This document shows, piece by piece, positions 1 through 11,400 of a stretch of 64,000 nucleotides of DNA. The first letter of the stretch is position 1, and each line of letters starts with the position of its first letter. The stretch is taken from assembly GCA_905221605.1 (NCBI GenBank), contig CAJNDS010002229.1, positions 62,001 through 126,000 of the forward strand, written 5' to 3'. This DNA comes from Symbiodinium natans (Eukaryota > Sar > Dinophyceae > Suessiales > Symbiodiniaceae). The notes below the pieces were generated by a model, which saw only the letters and a list, made by a program, of their open reading frames with translations, did no database searches and was not told the DNA's origin. The translations under genes were made by a program, and so were the position numbers.

Positions 1-1357
1 TCCAAAATTCCCCAAGTAAAGATAAGAACGAGAGGATTAAGGGGTTTAGAGGTGTTAAGGGTTTAGGGATTTAGGGGTTTTTTACGGGTCTAGGGAGGGC
101 GGTTTAAGCGCCCACACTATGGGCCCTTACACCCTCTCCCTTACACTCCACTGGATCCTGAAGAGAATCGCGCAGCCCCCTCAAGGGCTTGAGGGCTTAC
201 TCACACACTCACCAGGAACGCGCATTGCAACGTTTTGGGGGGCGGTCACAGGCAGGTTTACCTGTGTCAAGAGAGGCACACCAAATTCTCCCATCTATAC
301 AAATACATATAGAAATATACTATATATATACATACAAATATATATATATATATATGTTACCCTACTATTGCAGGTTTTCTTGCTCCCCTCTCTGCCGCTG
401 CAGGTGCGTGTGTGTCGCTCTCCGGTTGCAGATCCCTCAGCCAGGATGGGTCTCTTCGACTCCAGAAGTCCCCCAGGGAGGCCTGGCGGATGGATCCTGA
501 GTCGCCCCGCGTGGACTTTTTTTTGTAACCCTAAACCCTAAACCCTAAACCCTAAACCCTAAACCTTGAAAACCTTAACCTTTCCTGCTCCTACATATGG
601 CCTTCTTGACCGGAGAAGGGAGTGCAGGAACCGCCTGTAAGAAACCCTCAAGGTGTAAGGTCGAGGGTTGAGGGTTTTGGAAAACCCGGAGAACCCCCTG
701 CATGGTTTCAAAGGTCGACTTCTGAATTGTGGGGCAGTGGGTTCCCCCATGCCCTAAACCCTAGACCCTCAACCCAACCTCTAACCCCGAAGCCTGAACC
801 CTGAAACCCGCTTTTCTACACGTTCAACCGCAAAGCTTACCTGGGGCCTCACTTGCCTTCTTTTTTTAGGGTCATACCCTAGTTTCGGGAGTTATCACCT
901 ACCAATTTAGAGGGTTTGGGACTCACAGGTACACCCTTTGCCAAGGAGCTGCCACATCCTCGACGATGCCTGCAGGGTCCCAGCAGTCCGGCGGCCACGC
1001 AGAGAAGCTCCCGCGCTCGTGTTGTGCCGTCGGCCTCTCAGTCGCTTTCACATCACAGCAGGGTGGCATGAGTCTCGAAAATGATGATCCCTTGTCGGGA
1101 AAATCACCAAGATGGACCATCATTTACAGAACTCTGCTCATCTTTGGGTTCATTCGGGTTTGTGGCGTCGAGCCTTTGGAGATAAGGAATCAGCCATATA
1201 TCGAAGTGGCTACAGTAAATGCAAGGGGCCGGAGCTAAGTGAGGAGGGATTTTGGGGTTCGGGGCATCTAAGTCGAAGCGTTCCCTTGGGGTTCCTTAGG
1301 GTTTAGGGTTTAGGGTTTAGGGTTTAGGGTTTAGGGTTTAGGGTTTAGGGCTTGCAG

Positions 1358-3087
1358 AAGGCTTGGGATCTACGAGGCTTCGGGGCTGAAGGAGTTGCAG
1401 GGCCGAGCTCAACCCCAAGCCCAGACGTCACGCAGGTAGGTAGGGTACAGTGCCAATGTCTTCTGGAGTGTTTTCTTTGGGTAGCTTACCCTAAACCCTG
1501 AACCCTGAATCCTAAACCCACCCTAGATACTAAACCTACAGCAAATGAGGAGTTAGACAAACAAAGCAAGAGCCTTCTTGCGGGGAGCCGAATTGCTGCA
1601 AGGGCTGTTCTCATCATCTTAGTTGCTGAGTCCATAAGCCCCCCCAAAAGTGTACACTTTCAGTTCCATAGGGAATTTTAGCATCCCAAAAAGCGTACAC
1701 TTTCAGTTCTAGAGGGAATTTTAGTATCCCAAAAAGCGTAAAGTGTGCTCACTCAGCTACTCAGTCATGTGGGCACCACACCTTCCCATTCCTGACATCA
1801 CCCCAGTCTTGCGACTTCAAGGTTTAGGGTTTTTGGGGGTTTAGGGTTTAGGGTTTGGGTTTAGGGTTTAGGGTTTAGGGTTTAGGGTTTAGGGTTTAGG
1901 GTTTAGGGTTTAGGGTTTAGGGTTTAGGGTTTAGGGTTTAGGGTTTAGGGTTTAGGGTTTAGGGTTTAGGGTTTAGGGTTTCTTAGGGTTTAGGGTTTAG
2001 GGTTTAGGGTTTAGGGTTTAGGGTTTAGGGCTTGGGCTTGGGGTTTAGGGAGTTCCAGACTTCAGGGTGTAGGCCCTAAAAGCCTAAACCAGGGTGTTCC
2101 TGTACTGCAAGACGGCTCGGCCTCTTTGCGGAAGCACTGGCGCCGAAAGCAACGTGGGCTGGCCCTCGCAGTGGGCTATTGTGGGGCTTGGAGGACTTGA
2201 GCTTTCGGGCGCCTTGTCCGCGCAAGGCCTGCTCCCCCATGGTCCCGTAAGATGTTCATGTAAGCGCCTTTGGGTTAGTGCCATTGTAAAGCAGTGCTGC
2301 CAAGCTCAGAATCTCTTTCAAATTGCCCCTTGATGTTTAAAACTGTACAGACAATGAAGTATGTGGGGGCGGTTCAAGCCTCGGGAGGGGGGGGCGAGGG
2401 GAGAAAGCAACCCTAAACCCTAAACCCTAAACCCTAACCCTAAACCCTAAACCCTAAACCCTAAACCCTAAACCCTAAACCCTAAACCCTAAACCCTAAA
2501 CCCTAAACCCTGAACCCTAAACCCTAAACCCTAAACCCTAAACCCTAAGCAGCCTTTTTGACTCCTCAACCGCAACAAGCAGGAGCCTTGAAAGAGGCTT
2601 TGGGGCTTCTGGTGTTGTAAGGCTGAAGGCTTTCGAAGCTCTCGGTGGCCCCCAAGACGCTCTAAGGGTTTAAGCCCCCTAAACCCTAAACCCTAAACCC
2701 TAAACCCTAAGCCCTAAACCCTAAACCCTAAACCCTAAACTCTAAACCCTAAACCCTCTCGAGAACCAAGCCCAAGGGGACAGTGACATGGACGCACTTT
2801 TTGCGAGGGATTCTGTCGGTCGGAACAAGGCAGGGGCGCCACTTGACGGAGCCCTACTGGTCCTTCGTCGGGAAGTAGGGAAGTTTTTGGGTACCCTTTT
2901 TTTCTCTTTAACGGGTTCCCATAGTTCTATATTGTACATTATATGCGAAATCTGAAATATGATGGGGTGCATAGTGCCTGCTTCCCTCTTTCCCTACTCA
3001 GAACGAAGTCTAGTTCGCATTATAAGAGAACTAAAGCATGCGCCTGCCCAAGTGGCAAGAAAGGACGCGGATGACACAGGACTCTAG
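1358..3087 (+). CDS. Unknown multi-exon gene (3' end well supported)
   Basis: Exons seen: 1358-1435 (KAWDLRGFGAEG..., donor GTAGGT), 1550-about 1619 (ELDKQSKSLLAGSR), 1765-1821 (APHLPIPDITPVL, donor GTTTAGGG from a telomere unit), 2093-2246 (VFLYCKTARPLCG ... LLPHGP, donor GTAAGA), 2784-2890 (DMDALFARDSVGR ... GKFL, donor GTACCC) and 3002-3087 (ERSLVRIIRELKHAP ... ADDTGL, stop TAG 3085-3087). The last two join in phase. Not all middle junctions are in phase, so at least one exon is missing or mis-bounded. No domain is recognised; 2093-2246 is fairly hydrophobic. Confidence 0.6.
1620..1764. mobile_element. Introner family B copy with internal duplication
   Basis: Ends AGTTGCTGAGT and ACTCAGCTACT form the inverted repeat. 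Internally a roughly 45-bp segment (ACACTTTCAGTTC ... CAAAAAGCGTA) occurs twice. It lies between two + strand exons, with an AG acceptor at its right end. Confidence 0.6.
1835..2035 (+). repeat. TTTAGGG array, about 27 units
   Basis: Nearly perfect TTTAGGG units with a single break at 1979-1985. It starts directly after exon 1765-1821, whose donor is GTTTAGGG. Confidence 0.95.
2409..2758 (-). repeat. CCCTAAA arrays in two blocks
   Basis: 2409-2548 and 2683-2758, opposite in orientation to the array at 1835-2035. The 130 bp between them may hold a microexon. Confidence 0.95.
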
Positions 3088-3875
3088 AGGCCTGTGATTT
3101 TTTGGGGGTGTCCTCTGGGCTAGGCTTTAGGGTTTAGGGTTAGTTTAGGGTTTAGGGTTTAAGGCTTAGGGTTTAGGGCATCTCGCCGCGCAGCGGCAGT
3201 CAGTGACATGTGAATGGCGCCCCTACACACCCAGGGGGTGTGGGGGGCGGCATGCGAAGGCATCTGTTGTCAATGTAATCCAACAATTTCATTGGTGCTG
3301 GGTTCTTTCTCCCCACCCGCTGTGAGCTTTCACAGGCCACCACCCAAACCACTGCCTTTTAGGGTTTAGGGCTGTCGCCCTCAATTCCCACCCTGTGGTG
3401 AAGGCAGCGGGGCGCCAGGGCCAGTTGAGCAGGGTTGGCTGGAGGGCAGGGGGGCCTCGGGGGGGGCAGGCAATAGGCCCAAAAGCGGGGGCAGGGGCCC
3501 AGCAGGGCCGGAAGGGGAAGGGTGGGGGGGGGAGGCAGGAAAAAGGGGTTTTTGGCTCGGGAAGGGGTACCCCATGCCAAACCCAGACTTCAGGATTTTC
3601 GGGTCAGGGTTCAGAGCGGCCTGCAGACTGAACGTTCGGGTCTTAGTGGCAAGGCGAGCCCTCGGGGGCTCTCTATTCGACCATTCTCCAATGGCTCCAC
3701 CCATTGTCCATCCAGTAAAGGTGTGCATCACTGCCGGGTATCTTGTGGGTCCAGGCAACCTAGAAAAGGGTGGGTACGGCCTAAGCAGGCGGGTGGGAAA
3801 TTAGGGTTTAGGGTTTAGGGTTTTGGGTTTTGGGTTGATTGAGGGTTTAGGGTTGATTGCGGGTTGAGGGTTGGT

Positions 3876-3941
<66 letters not shown>

Positions 3942-3971
3942 CGGTTGAGGGTTGGGGGTTTAGGAACGTTC

Positions 3972-4241
3972 GATGTGTCGAAGCCCCCTAGCACAGCCAC
4001 TGCAGGAAGCCGCCCAGTGGGCGGAGGATGGGGTCTAAACAGCTGGTCTCCGCCACCGTGCCGGCGTGCGGAGATGTGTCGAAGCCCCCTAGCAGGGCGG
4101 AGGATGGGGTCTAAGCAGCTGGTCTCTGCCGGCATGCAGAGATGTGTCGAAGCCCCCTACCACAGCCGCTGCAGGAAGCCGCCCAGTGGGCGGAGGATGG
4201 GGTCTAAGCAGCTGGTCTCCGCCACCGTGCCGGCCTGCGGA
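3972..4241 (-). repeat. Tandem triplication of a coding exon (101 + 68 + 101 bp)
   Basis: Three head-to-tail units start GATGTGTCGAAGCCCCCTA at 3972, 4073 and 4141; the middle one lacks 33 bp. On the minus strand each carries an exon. The best copy is 4234-4161 (acceptor CCGCAG, donor GTAGGG) reading AGTVAETSCLDPILRPLGGF. Protein function is unknown. Confidence 0.65.
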
Positions 4242-5060
4242 GGCTTTTTGGGGGTCAAGCTTCGGGGTTTTCATTTTTGGCCCATTTAGGCTTTATGCTG
4301 GGTTTTTTGTCTATTACAAATAAATGCGCTGTGCGTTCTCAGCCACGTATCCCCCCCCACAAAGGGAGGGGGGGGGGGGGCCACCAAGGCGCCTGGTTTT
4401 TGAAGGTTTATGAGTTTAGGTTTCCGGCTTTTCATAAGTCTTAACCCTCTTTGCCTCGGCACTTGTGCAATCGCCAGAGAGCACCCAGGGCACACGCGCA
4501 GATGCAGTTCACAGCACTCTCCCAAGTCTTAGCCCTAAAGCCTAAGGTCAAGCCTCAGGCCATGCATCCCTTAAAGGAACTCAAAAAACCCGAAGCCCCA
4601 AACCCTAAACCTTATAAGCCCTAAACCTAGAACCATCGGGATGAACATAGGTATAATTAAGGCATATGTGTATGTGCATATACATATCTCTACATATATA
4701 TGTATATGTGTGTGTAAACATATTTCTTTCGACACAGAAATAGAAATAGATGCGTGCATATGCGTTCCATATGTATTGTTTTACACATGACAACGTATGT
4801 AGGGCAGCCTGACCACCCATGGAACGCAGCGCGAACACCGGAACCGCAGCAAGGCAAACAGGTCGGTGCTTGGAGCCTTGTGCACACTTGGTGAAGAATC
4901 TAGTCTACCTTGAAGGAAAGCGTGCTCCTCAAACCCCCAAGCAAGCATCGGCCCTTAACAGCAACCGGAAAGGAAAGCCCCTAAACTCCAACCCTAAGCC
5001 TTAACCTAAACAACAGCCGGATGAGACGGCGGAAAGAAAAGCCTTCATGTGGTTCTGCAG

Positions 5061-5370
5061 GAGCGCATCTGGGTGCTGCTCGCGCGATTTGAATCCGAGC
5101 CTTGCAACAATGAGGCTGGAGGCCCAACGGTGCCTGGCTTCTTTTCAACGGTTTCGGGCCTCGGGCCTTGTGATGAGCCTTAGGGTCGTCTTGACCTGAG
5201 GCCTTGACCGCTTGCTGGAATGGTGAAAGTGCTGTATATTCTGATTACGGCGAAAGACTGTGGTATTATACTGCTGTCATGCGATGTTAGGATTAGCTTT
5301 TTGTTTTGTTGGGGGGTAGCACTTTGCTGCCCTCTGCCCGCTCGCCAACTTGGGAGAGGCAGCCGAACCC
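5061..5370 (+). CDS. Two exons of an unknown + strand gene
   Basis: 5061-5129 (after CTGCAG, donor GTGCCT) reads ERIWVLLARFESEPCNNEA. 5320-5370 (after GTAG, donor GTAACC) reads HFAALCPLANLGEAAEP. Both are in phase 0. They lie just beyond the 3' end of the hydrolase gene on the opposite strand. Family unknown. Confidence 0.5.
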
Positions 5371-5494
5371 GTAACCCCCCGCCCCCTTCCCCCCAACAGA
5401 CCAACTATAAGCTCTAACACCTTAAACCTGAATCCGTAAACCTATGAACCTTACCCAAACTCACTGTAAGCCCTATAAACTCTAACCCTAAACC

Positions 5495-8400
5495 CTAAAC
5501 CCTAAAAGCCCTCTGAACCCTGACCTGCCTGGCCAAGTTCTTGTAGATGGCCTGTCTCAAGGCCAGTTCGCGCGGGTCGCACATCCTGGGTCGGAATGTC
5601 GCAAGCCCTAAACCCTAAACCCTAAACCCTGTGCGCAGGTTCGGGGTTCATGTTGTTGCTTGTTGTCTTGTGCAAACTAGAAGTTATGGAGCGAATCTAG
5701 ACCGAGTAACATAGGAATAAAGAGGGCACCCTTCTGTGGATTTAAGGGGATTATAAGGAAGCCCTAACCCTAAAAAAGGAAATAAGGGCCTACTCCGGGT
5801 CCCGGGAATTGTGGATGAGTGGATTTTGGGATTAGGCTGAGGACGTACAGAACGTCGTGGGCTTTACCAGGGGAAGCAGGTCGCCCAGCCCGAAACCATT
5901 GGACCCAGCCTACCTCACTACTCTATCCGACCTGCTCGGCGCCTTGAAACACCCTTCCCAAGCCAACCAAAATGCCTTGAGCCCGCGAACGTCCCATAAG
6001 AGATGAGGAGCCCTAAGCCCCAAACCCCAAACCCCAAACCCCAAACCCTAAACCCTAAACCCTAAGCCCTCCCCCCCCCCGCCCCAAGAGGCCAAGGGGC
6101 ATGTGGAGTCCAAGGCGGTTGGTGATGTAGGCATAGGCCACCTCGGCGTCCGGATCGGCGAAGGCCAACTGGCCTCCAGTACCTGGCGCTTCCAAGGCTC
6201 TTAGAGGGTTCGTAGGGTTTAGGGTTTAGGGTTTGGGGTTTAGGGTTTAGGGTTTGGTGTTTAGGGTTTGGGGTTTAGGCTTATGCTTGGTATCCCAGTA
6301 ACCATATCATAACAAGGGTACCCTTTTGGGGGTTCGCTACTTTCTAAGGGAGCCTTGAACCAACAAGAAGGGTGAAGGGTACCACTGGGCTACCAAGTAT
6401 AGGGCTCTTAGGGTTTAGGGTTTCTGGAGATTATAGCGTTTAGGGTGTTCGGGTGTTCGGGTGTTAGGCTTGGGGGAGTTTAGACCGATGCTCTAGGGTT
6501 TAGGGTTTAGGTTTTCTGAGGAAAGTTAAGTGCCAGATCTTTCCCCCATACCGTTACCGGCTGTGCCAGGAAAGGGGGTGGAATCCTCGGGTCTGCCGAA
6601 ATTGGAATGTTGGGGCAAAGATGGTTATAGGATCCTTAAGGAAGGGGATCAGATATAACCCCAAACCCCAAACCCCAAACCCCAAACCCCAAACCCCAAA
6701 CCCTAAACCCTAAACCCTAAAAGGAAGGGGATCAGATTTGAGGTACCTACTTCCCTACTAACAACCAGCTAAAGAATCGAGCTGCTGCTCAAGGTCTTGG
6801 TCTTTCAAAAGTCAGAGGTCAAGGCTTGCAGCTTTTGGTTCGAATCGCCCTAAACCCTTTTTGCTTCAGGGCTCCTGTGGTATCTTGCCTGGGAGCGAGG
6901 TTGTTCAGGCGACATCATGCGAGTCGGATGACTTCGTCAACTACCCTGTCCTGAACCTCTTCAAACACCAGTATCTGGGATTGTTGCCAAACGAGGCTCT
7001 TTATGTGGGGTATTTGGTGTATGCAAGCATCTACAAGAAACTCCGAAACCTGGGCTAAAATGACAAGAGGATTGACTTGGCGCAGCATGGCATAATACGT
7101 CGCAGCTCTGTGGAGGCAAGACTACAATGCCACATCCCTACCCCTCCCCAGCATCCAGCGTGTAAGAGGTGTATGCTCCATCGGAAAAAGAGACCAGCAC
7201 AACTAGCATCCACGCTGCTTGAATGCGGTAGGGAGCTAGGCCACTGCTCCAAGCACTGGGGGCCACCAACGTTGGCGTCTGAATAAGGCTGCACTACATG
7301 TCTCGCGTACTGCCGCCCCTCCCTATCGCTAGCTGCGTCGCACAAGGACTGGGCATCGGCAGGATCCACAGGAGTGCTGATATGACCATCTGCATACATC
7401 CATTGCGTGCAATTACTACACCACTTCCAGTATGTGTTCCATGGCCCACCCTGGCTCTGGCGACCATGCCCAGTCATGAACATCTCTGCTGCTGGAGACT
7501 GCGGCCTCCTGAGGAGGTGGCCCAAAAAAGCCCACTTACGCAAGACCATCATCTGTGCCCAACCAACTTGGTTCATCCACATGAGTTGCAAGACAGCACG
7601 TCGGCGGACCCGATTCAAGACGACTGCATCTTGCTGTTTGAGGCTATTCGGGATGTACAACTTCAGGAGGCCCACCAGATGAGACACTTGCATGACTTGG
7701 ATGGCATTTATGTGCATGGCCAGAGGCTCAATCGCAGGAGTCACCCATGCAAACCTAGAGAACACATGTTGCATGTGGAAGTTCAGAGCGGACCTTACAC
7801 TAGTCCAAGAAAAGAGCCTAGAGATGCCTGCAAGTTCTTCCCCCGTCTGCTGCATCGTCCGTCGGATCGAGGACACGAGTTGAGCACTGACATCTTCCTC
7901 CAGAGGATGTTGCAGAGCTTTTCTGAGGTAGTTCATTTTAGTTGCCCATGCAAAACCTCTGAGAACATGTTCACTCGGCACGGCATGCACGCCCAGGTCC
8001 AGCATGGCTTGCGTCGACATGACTACAGTCTTGGCAGGGTTGACTTCCAAACCTATCATTCTGAGTGATTCGGCAAAGCGGGGCATGAGGTCTATTGCAT
8101 GCTGCCACGAGGGAAACCCCAATAAGATGTCATCAACATAGGCCCATCCCCACAGAGGATGAAAAGGAACATGACCATCAGCAGCCCATTCAGCAAAGAT
8201 GCGATCCAAAATGTCACCTAAGACATATGAGAATACGAAAGGTGAATGCGTCCCACCCTGTTGGACTCCTCTGTGCTGCTGGACCTGGAAGGAGAAGCTT
8301 TGGAAGCTACAGGAATGAACGGGTCCCAACAAGAGCTCGGCCAGCCTAGCGGACTCAAGAGCACCACCATGTTTAAGGGATTGTCTGCTCAAATATTCCA

Positions 8401-11400
8401 GGACGGTACTGAGCAAAAGATTGTCATAGGCACCCGAAATATCCAGACTGACCCACGCTCCTGGCATGTTGGACGCTACTTCGCGTTGCAGAGCAGACGA
8501 AGCCATGAGCAGGCACTCGAACACCTGGCCACCAGGCACGCCTCCCAGCTGGTGTCGAGGCACCGGAAATCGCCCCTTCAAACGCGCACTCAAAGCTGCT
8601 GCATATACCTTCTGCACCGTTTCCAGCAAAGACATGGGTCTGAACTGATCGCTACTGCCAACAACCAATTGCTTTGGAATAAGTACAAGATAGCTGTTCA
8701 TATAGTCAACAGGCACCTCATCACCGGCAAGGAGGCGGTTCAGATGGCAGGTCAAAAGCTGTCTCCCTTTGTCAGATGTGCTTGCCCATCTAACGAAATC
8801 AGTCGAGAAACCAGAGAGGCCACTACACTTGTTGGACTTAAGCTTGTTGCACACAAGCACAACTTCATTCGTGGAGAAGTCCTGAAGGTCAGCCGAGTCC
8901 ACGCGAGTCCGCAGCTCTTGGAGCAGAGACTGGCAGAGACCACTCTCCTCTGAACTTGCGTTGTCACAGAAAGTCTTGGAGAATCTGTCGGACAGAGCCT
9001 TTCCTTGCCACCACATGCTGCCAGGAACGAGTTCAAACAAGCCTGCGAGCTCCTCTTGGCCTTTACATATCTGATGGCATAAGCATCCCCAACTTTCACC
9101 TGCTCCTGCAACTTTGCCCACCACTCCAACTTCTCAGCCTTTCTGACTGCAATAATGCTCTTTGTCAACTTGCCACGGGTTTCGGGGTCACGCTCACGCT
9201 GTCTACTTTTACACAAGTGCTTGAGGAATCGGGAGTCTCTGTACTTGAAGCTGCGGGCGCGGGCCGATGAGATTCTGCAAACCTGCTGAAGAGTCTCCCA
9301 CTGACCCTGGGCATTACTGGCCGAGAAAGCATCCAGGCTGACTGCTTCCCCAGAGCGTGCTCAGCCTCCTGAGGCTTCACCAACCATCGTGCACACCGTT
9401 TTGCGCGCAGGTTTCCTGGTCCGTCGGGTCGCTCCCCCCTCCTTCCTCAATTGGGAAGGAGGGGAGTTTCGGAGGGAGAGGACGCATTGCACCAATTCGT
9501 GGTCTGACTTCAATTCCATCCTAGCACCAGAAGCAATAACAACGTCAGTAGTTTGAGTTTGAGGGTGCAGCAACTTCAGGGCATGAGGGTTGAGAAACAT
9601 GTAATCCAACTCCTTCCCATATCTCGACCTGTTGCTGAACCATGTCTGCAAGCCAGATGAGAATAGTTTCATCCCAACTGACGTCATCCGTTGGCCCAAG
9701 TGCTGCCATCGGGCCTCGCCACTCTCTGTATTGAAATCCCCAAGTACAATCACACATGAATACTTTGTCTCACATATATACGAGATTACTTCTTGCACAG
9801 CGAATTCGAAATCATCTTCAGAAAAACCCGAGTGGGGCAAGTGCACCGAGGCAATGGTAAGCATACGCTGTAGACCCACTGGTTTGAAAGTCACTCCGAT
9901 GCATCTCCTGCCAGCCCAACCGTTCTGTATGTAATCAACGGAATGTCGGTCCAAAAGGATCACTTGACCTAGATGACTTTCAACACGATGGGAACCCAAA
10001 GCAATATACTCCTGCAAACCCTCAATGTCACTGGTGTCAAAGTTCTGCAAGTGGCCTTGTTGAATGCTCCTCAAGAGATGAAGGCCGGAAACTTCTTGGA
10101 ATGTTGCAAATTCTATATCGTGCAATGTATCTGAAACCCACTCCCCAAGACTTGACAAAGAGTTCCCTTGCACATTCCAGGTGGAGAACCCAAACTGGGC
10201 GAATGTCTGTACATCGGGTTTGCTGCGATTTCAGCTCTGCTCGAGAGTATTGGCCACCACTTCCAGCTGCAGCTTTAAGATTGTGGAGAGTCTGCTCACA
10301 CAAAACCAGTGAGTATGCTTCAATCCACCACTGTCGATGAAGTGACTGGCCTTTACCTGCTCATATGGGTTGGCACACAAATCCTCCGGTTTTGGGGCGC
10401 AAACACGCTGATCAGCGATCCACATCTGCTTGGTCCAGTCAGCCTCCAATCCCACTTTCTCACAGGAGGTGCCGGCTTTGTGAGCTGCTCGAGCTTCTCC
10501 AAGAAAGCCCTAGTGATTTTGTTACGGGCTCTCCTTTCGGGACTCCGGCTTGGAGACACCCAGATGAGGTCACCACCTGTGGCTTGCACTCGCCTTCCCG
10601 CCGCATTTTGCGCAAGGTAGAAGCGATTTCTTTCAGCATCTGCAGAGTCCAGAGGGTGCAAGGATATGTGACACGTGGAAGCCCTTTGACCAAATATAAC
10701 ATACCTGTCATACGAAAGACCCTTGGGAAAGAGGCCGATCACCTTCAAAGCATCCTGCTCTATGGTTGCTCTGCGGGTGTCTTGGGCCCACCCACCCAGC
10801 ACAACATGCGAGTGCTCTGTTTCACGCAATGCTTCCCTACGAATCGGGCTGCTGGCGGGAGAGGAAGGCAAAGAAATGAACACAGTCGGAGCCTTCGCCG
10901 GGGCTGCTGCAGCAGAACCAAGAGGGCCAGCCAGGCCACCATCACCACCCATACCTGAATCATCCCCTTTGGCTGCGTCCTGCTGATTCCGTATGTAGGC
11001 TGACCAGGGGTCATTCAGGTTAGAGGGGCGCGGCACTGCAGCCGCACCGGCCATAGATCCCGAAGCACCACTTCCCCCTTGAAGCTTCTGAACAACTGTG
11101 CTCATCGACTCCAGCTGTTTCTCCAAGGATGAAAGCCTATCAGATTCGGAAGACCTCTTCGCCTCAAGCTTGTCAATCCTGTTTGACAGCCCGTGCAAAC
11201 TCTGACCCAGAATGGAGACCTGCTCTGTAACCACTGACTGCATCTGAATGGCCCATGCTGGAGCTTTTTCATTAGCGGCAGCTTCTTCAAGCATCTGGTC
11301 TAACTCTTCATCAGGTCTATCTCGCTTCCTCGAAGGACTGCCCTCAACGTCAGACAGAGTAGGAGATGGCTCAGCCATGAACCCTTCTACAAGAGCAACC

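Noticed and set aside
3381-3758. 125-codon minus ORF (and + frames) at 3.4-3.8 kb
   Set aside because: Pro/Ser/Gly-rich translation of G/C-biased sequence in all frames; no consistent splice context, so no gene is called between 3.1 and 3.9 kb.
6771-6850. tRNA gene suggested by GGTTCGAATC at 6836
   Set aside because: The flanks do not pair as a T stem and no acceptor stem or D arm is found.
7298-8068. 256-codon + strand ORF, and 8246-8953 (+)
   Set aside because: Antisense to the LINE reverse transcriptase, which has all RT motifs; these are shadows.
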